Shown piece after piece: positions 48,250 through 48,419 of a stretch of DNA of 48,419 bases; positions within the stretch are counted from its first letter, which is position 1, and every line of letters starts with the position of its first letter. The position numbers and the translations under genes were made by a program. The notes beneath the pieces are model-generated. The model was given only the letters and a program-made list of their open reading frames with translations, did no database searches and was not told where the DNA came from. Source of the stretch: Deltaproteobacteria bacterium (GTDB taxonomy: Bacteria > Desulfobacterota > Binatia > UBA12015); contig VGTG01000022.1 of NCBI GenBank assembly GCA_016874795.1, positions 1 to 48,419 of the forward strand, written 5' to 3'.

Positions 48250-48419
48250 CTCCGCGCGCGGAGCGCGCGGCCGGTGCTGCGGGCGAGCGGGGGAGTGGAG
48301 AAGGCTCGGCTTTGCCGAGCCTTCGGCGAGGGGGCAGTGCCCCCTCGCTTGCGATCAACCGTGGAGAAGGCTCGGCTTTGCCGAGCCTTCGGCGAGGGGG
48401 CAGTGCCCCCTCGCTTGCG
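48250..48419 (+). repeat. Family A modular hairpin repeat: flank plus two 66-bp units, cut by the window end (copy A3)
   Basis: A flank CTCCGCGCGC ... CGGCC ... GCGAGCGGGGGAGTGGAG leads into units at 48295 and 48361, period 66. Each unit has a perfect hairpin AAGGCTCGGC-TTT-GCCGAGCCTT, then CGAGGGGGC-AGT-GCCCCCTCG, then CTTGCGATCAACC. On the minus strand this is the same order as copy A1 but with different inner hairpin arms. It follows the glycosyltransferase and continues past the end of the window. No gene lies in 48231-48419. Confidence 0.93.

Overview
The window is a G+C-rich, densely packed bacterial chromosome segment from a Gram-negative organism: it carries a TamA/TamB outer-membrane assembly pair, lipoproteins, a multi-Ig-domain exported protein and a CX4CH-type cytochrome-like protein. 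The mix of an aerobic 2-oxoglutarate dehydrogenase complex, a ferredoxin-dependent 2-oxoacid oxidoreductase, acyl-CoA dehydrogenase, CaiB/BaiF CoA-transferase, MaoC hydratase and thiolase, together with T-A-G-A-G-T-like -10 boxes, GTG/TTG starts and abundant palindromic repeats, fits a deltaproteobacterial-type lineage (Myxococcota- or Binatota-like). That placement is inference; there is no rRNA or other marker gene here. No tRNA, rRNA, CRISPR array or prophage was seen.

Layout. 1-472: decayed sequence with an amidase remnant. 473-4919: thiolase (-), then D-aminoacyl-tRNA deacylase, a dual-specificity phosphatase-like protein, fumarase C and a TetR regulator (+). 4992-5989: a small orphan ORF, a convergent stem-loop and an MddA/NnrU-like membrane methyltransferase (-). 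6178-11868: lpd-sucB-sucA, an intact 2-oxoglutarate dehydrogenase operon (-). 11967-12197: a 66-bp tandem hairpin repeat. 12206-14423: patatin (+) and SDR (-), convergent, separated by a 186-bp element with perfect 24-bp inverted ends. 14491-20709: tamA, tamB and a VOC protein (+). 20918-21663: an IS200-like/REP-associated transposase (RAYT) with a consensus promoter. 21682-29230: an alkaline-phosphatase-superfamily lipoprotein, a ten-repeat BIG2 protein, a cytochrome-like protein and a calcineurin-like phosphoesterase (-). 29322-32250: acyl-CoA dehydrogenase and CaiB/BaiF transferase (+), MaoC hydratase (-). 32432-37508: DUF11 protein and VTT/DedA-type membrane protein (+), then membrane MutS-like ATPase, GNAT, a frameshifted GST and a small unknown protein (-). 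37505-40279: a four-subunit 2-oxoacid:ferredoxin oxidoreductase (-). 40491-45175: a tightly overlapped four-gene operon (ATP-grasp, PIG-L deacetylase, Crp/Fnr regulator, caspase-like/PDZ/thioredoxin lipoprotein). 45239-48230: beta-helix exported protein and GT4 glycosyltransferase; the window ends inside another copy of the 66-bp hairpin repeat.

Two things stand out. First, three unrelated families of palindromic repeat sit in the intergenic spaces. One is a modular 66-bp unit whose inner hairpin changes sequence but keeps its pairing, one is a MITE-like element that supplies the stop codons of both flanking genes, and one is an ~88-bp palindrome present twice. They lie in the same window as a RAYT transposase, the enzyme class known to move such repeats. 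Second, the operon at 40491-45175 ends in a lipoprotein that joins a clan CD (caspase/legumain-like) protease, a PDZ domain and a TlpA-like thioredoxin domain, co-transcribed with a Crp/Fnr regulator. I do not recognise this combination.
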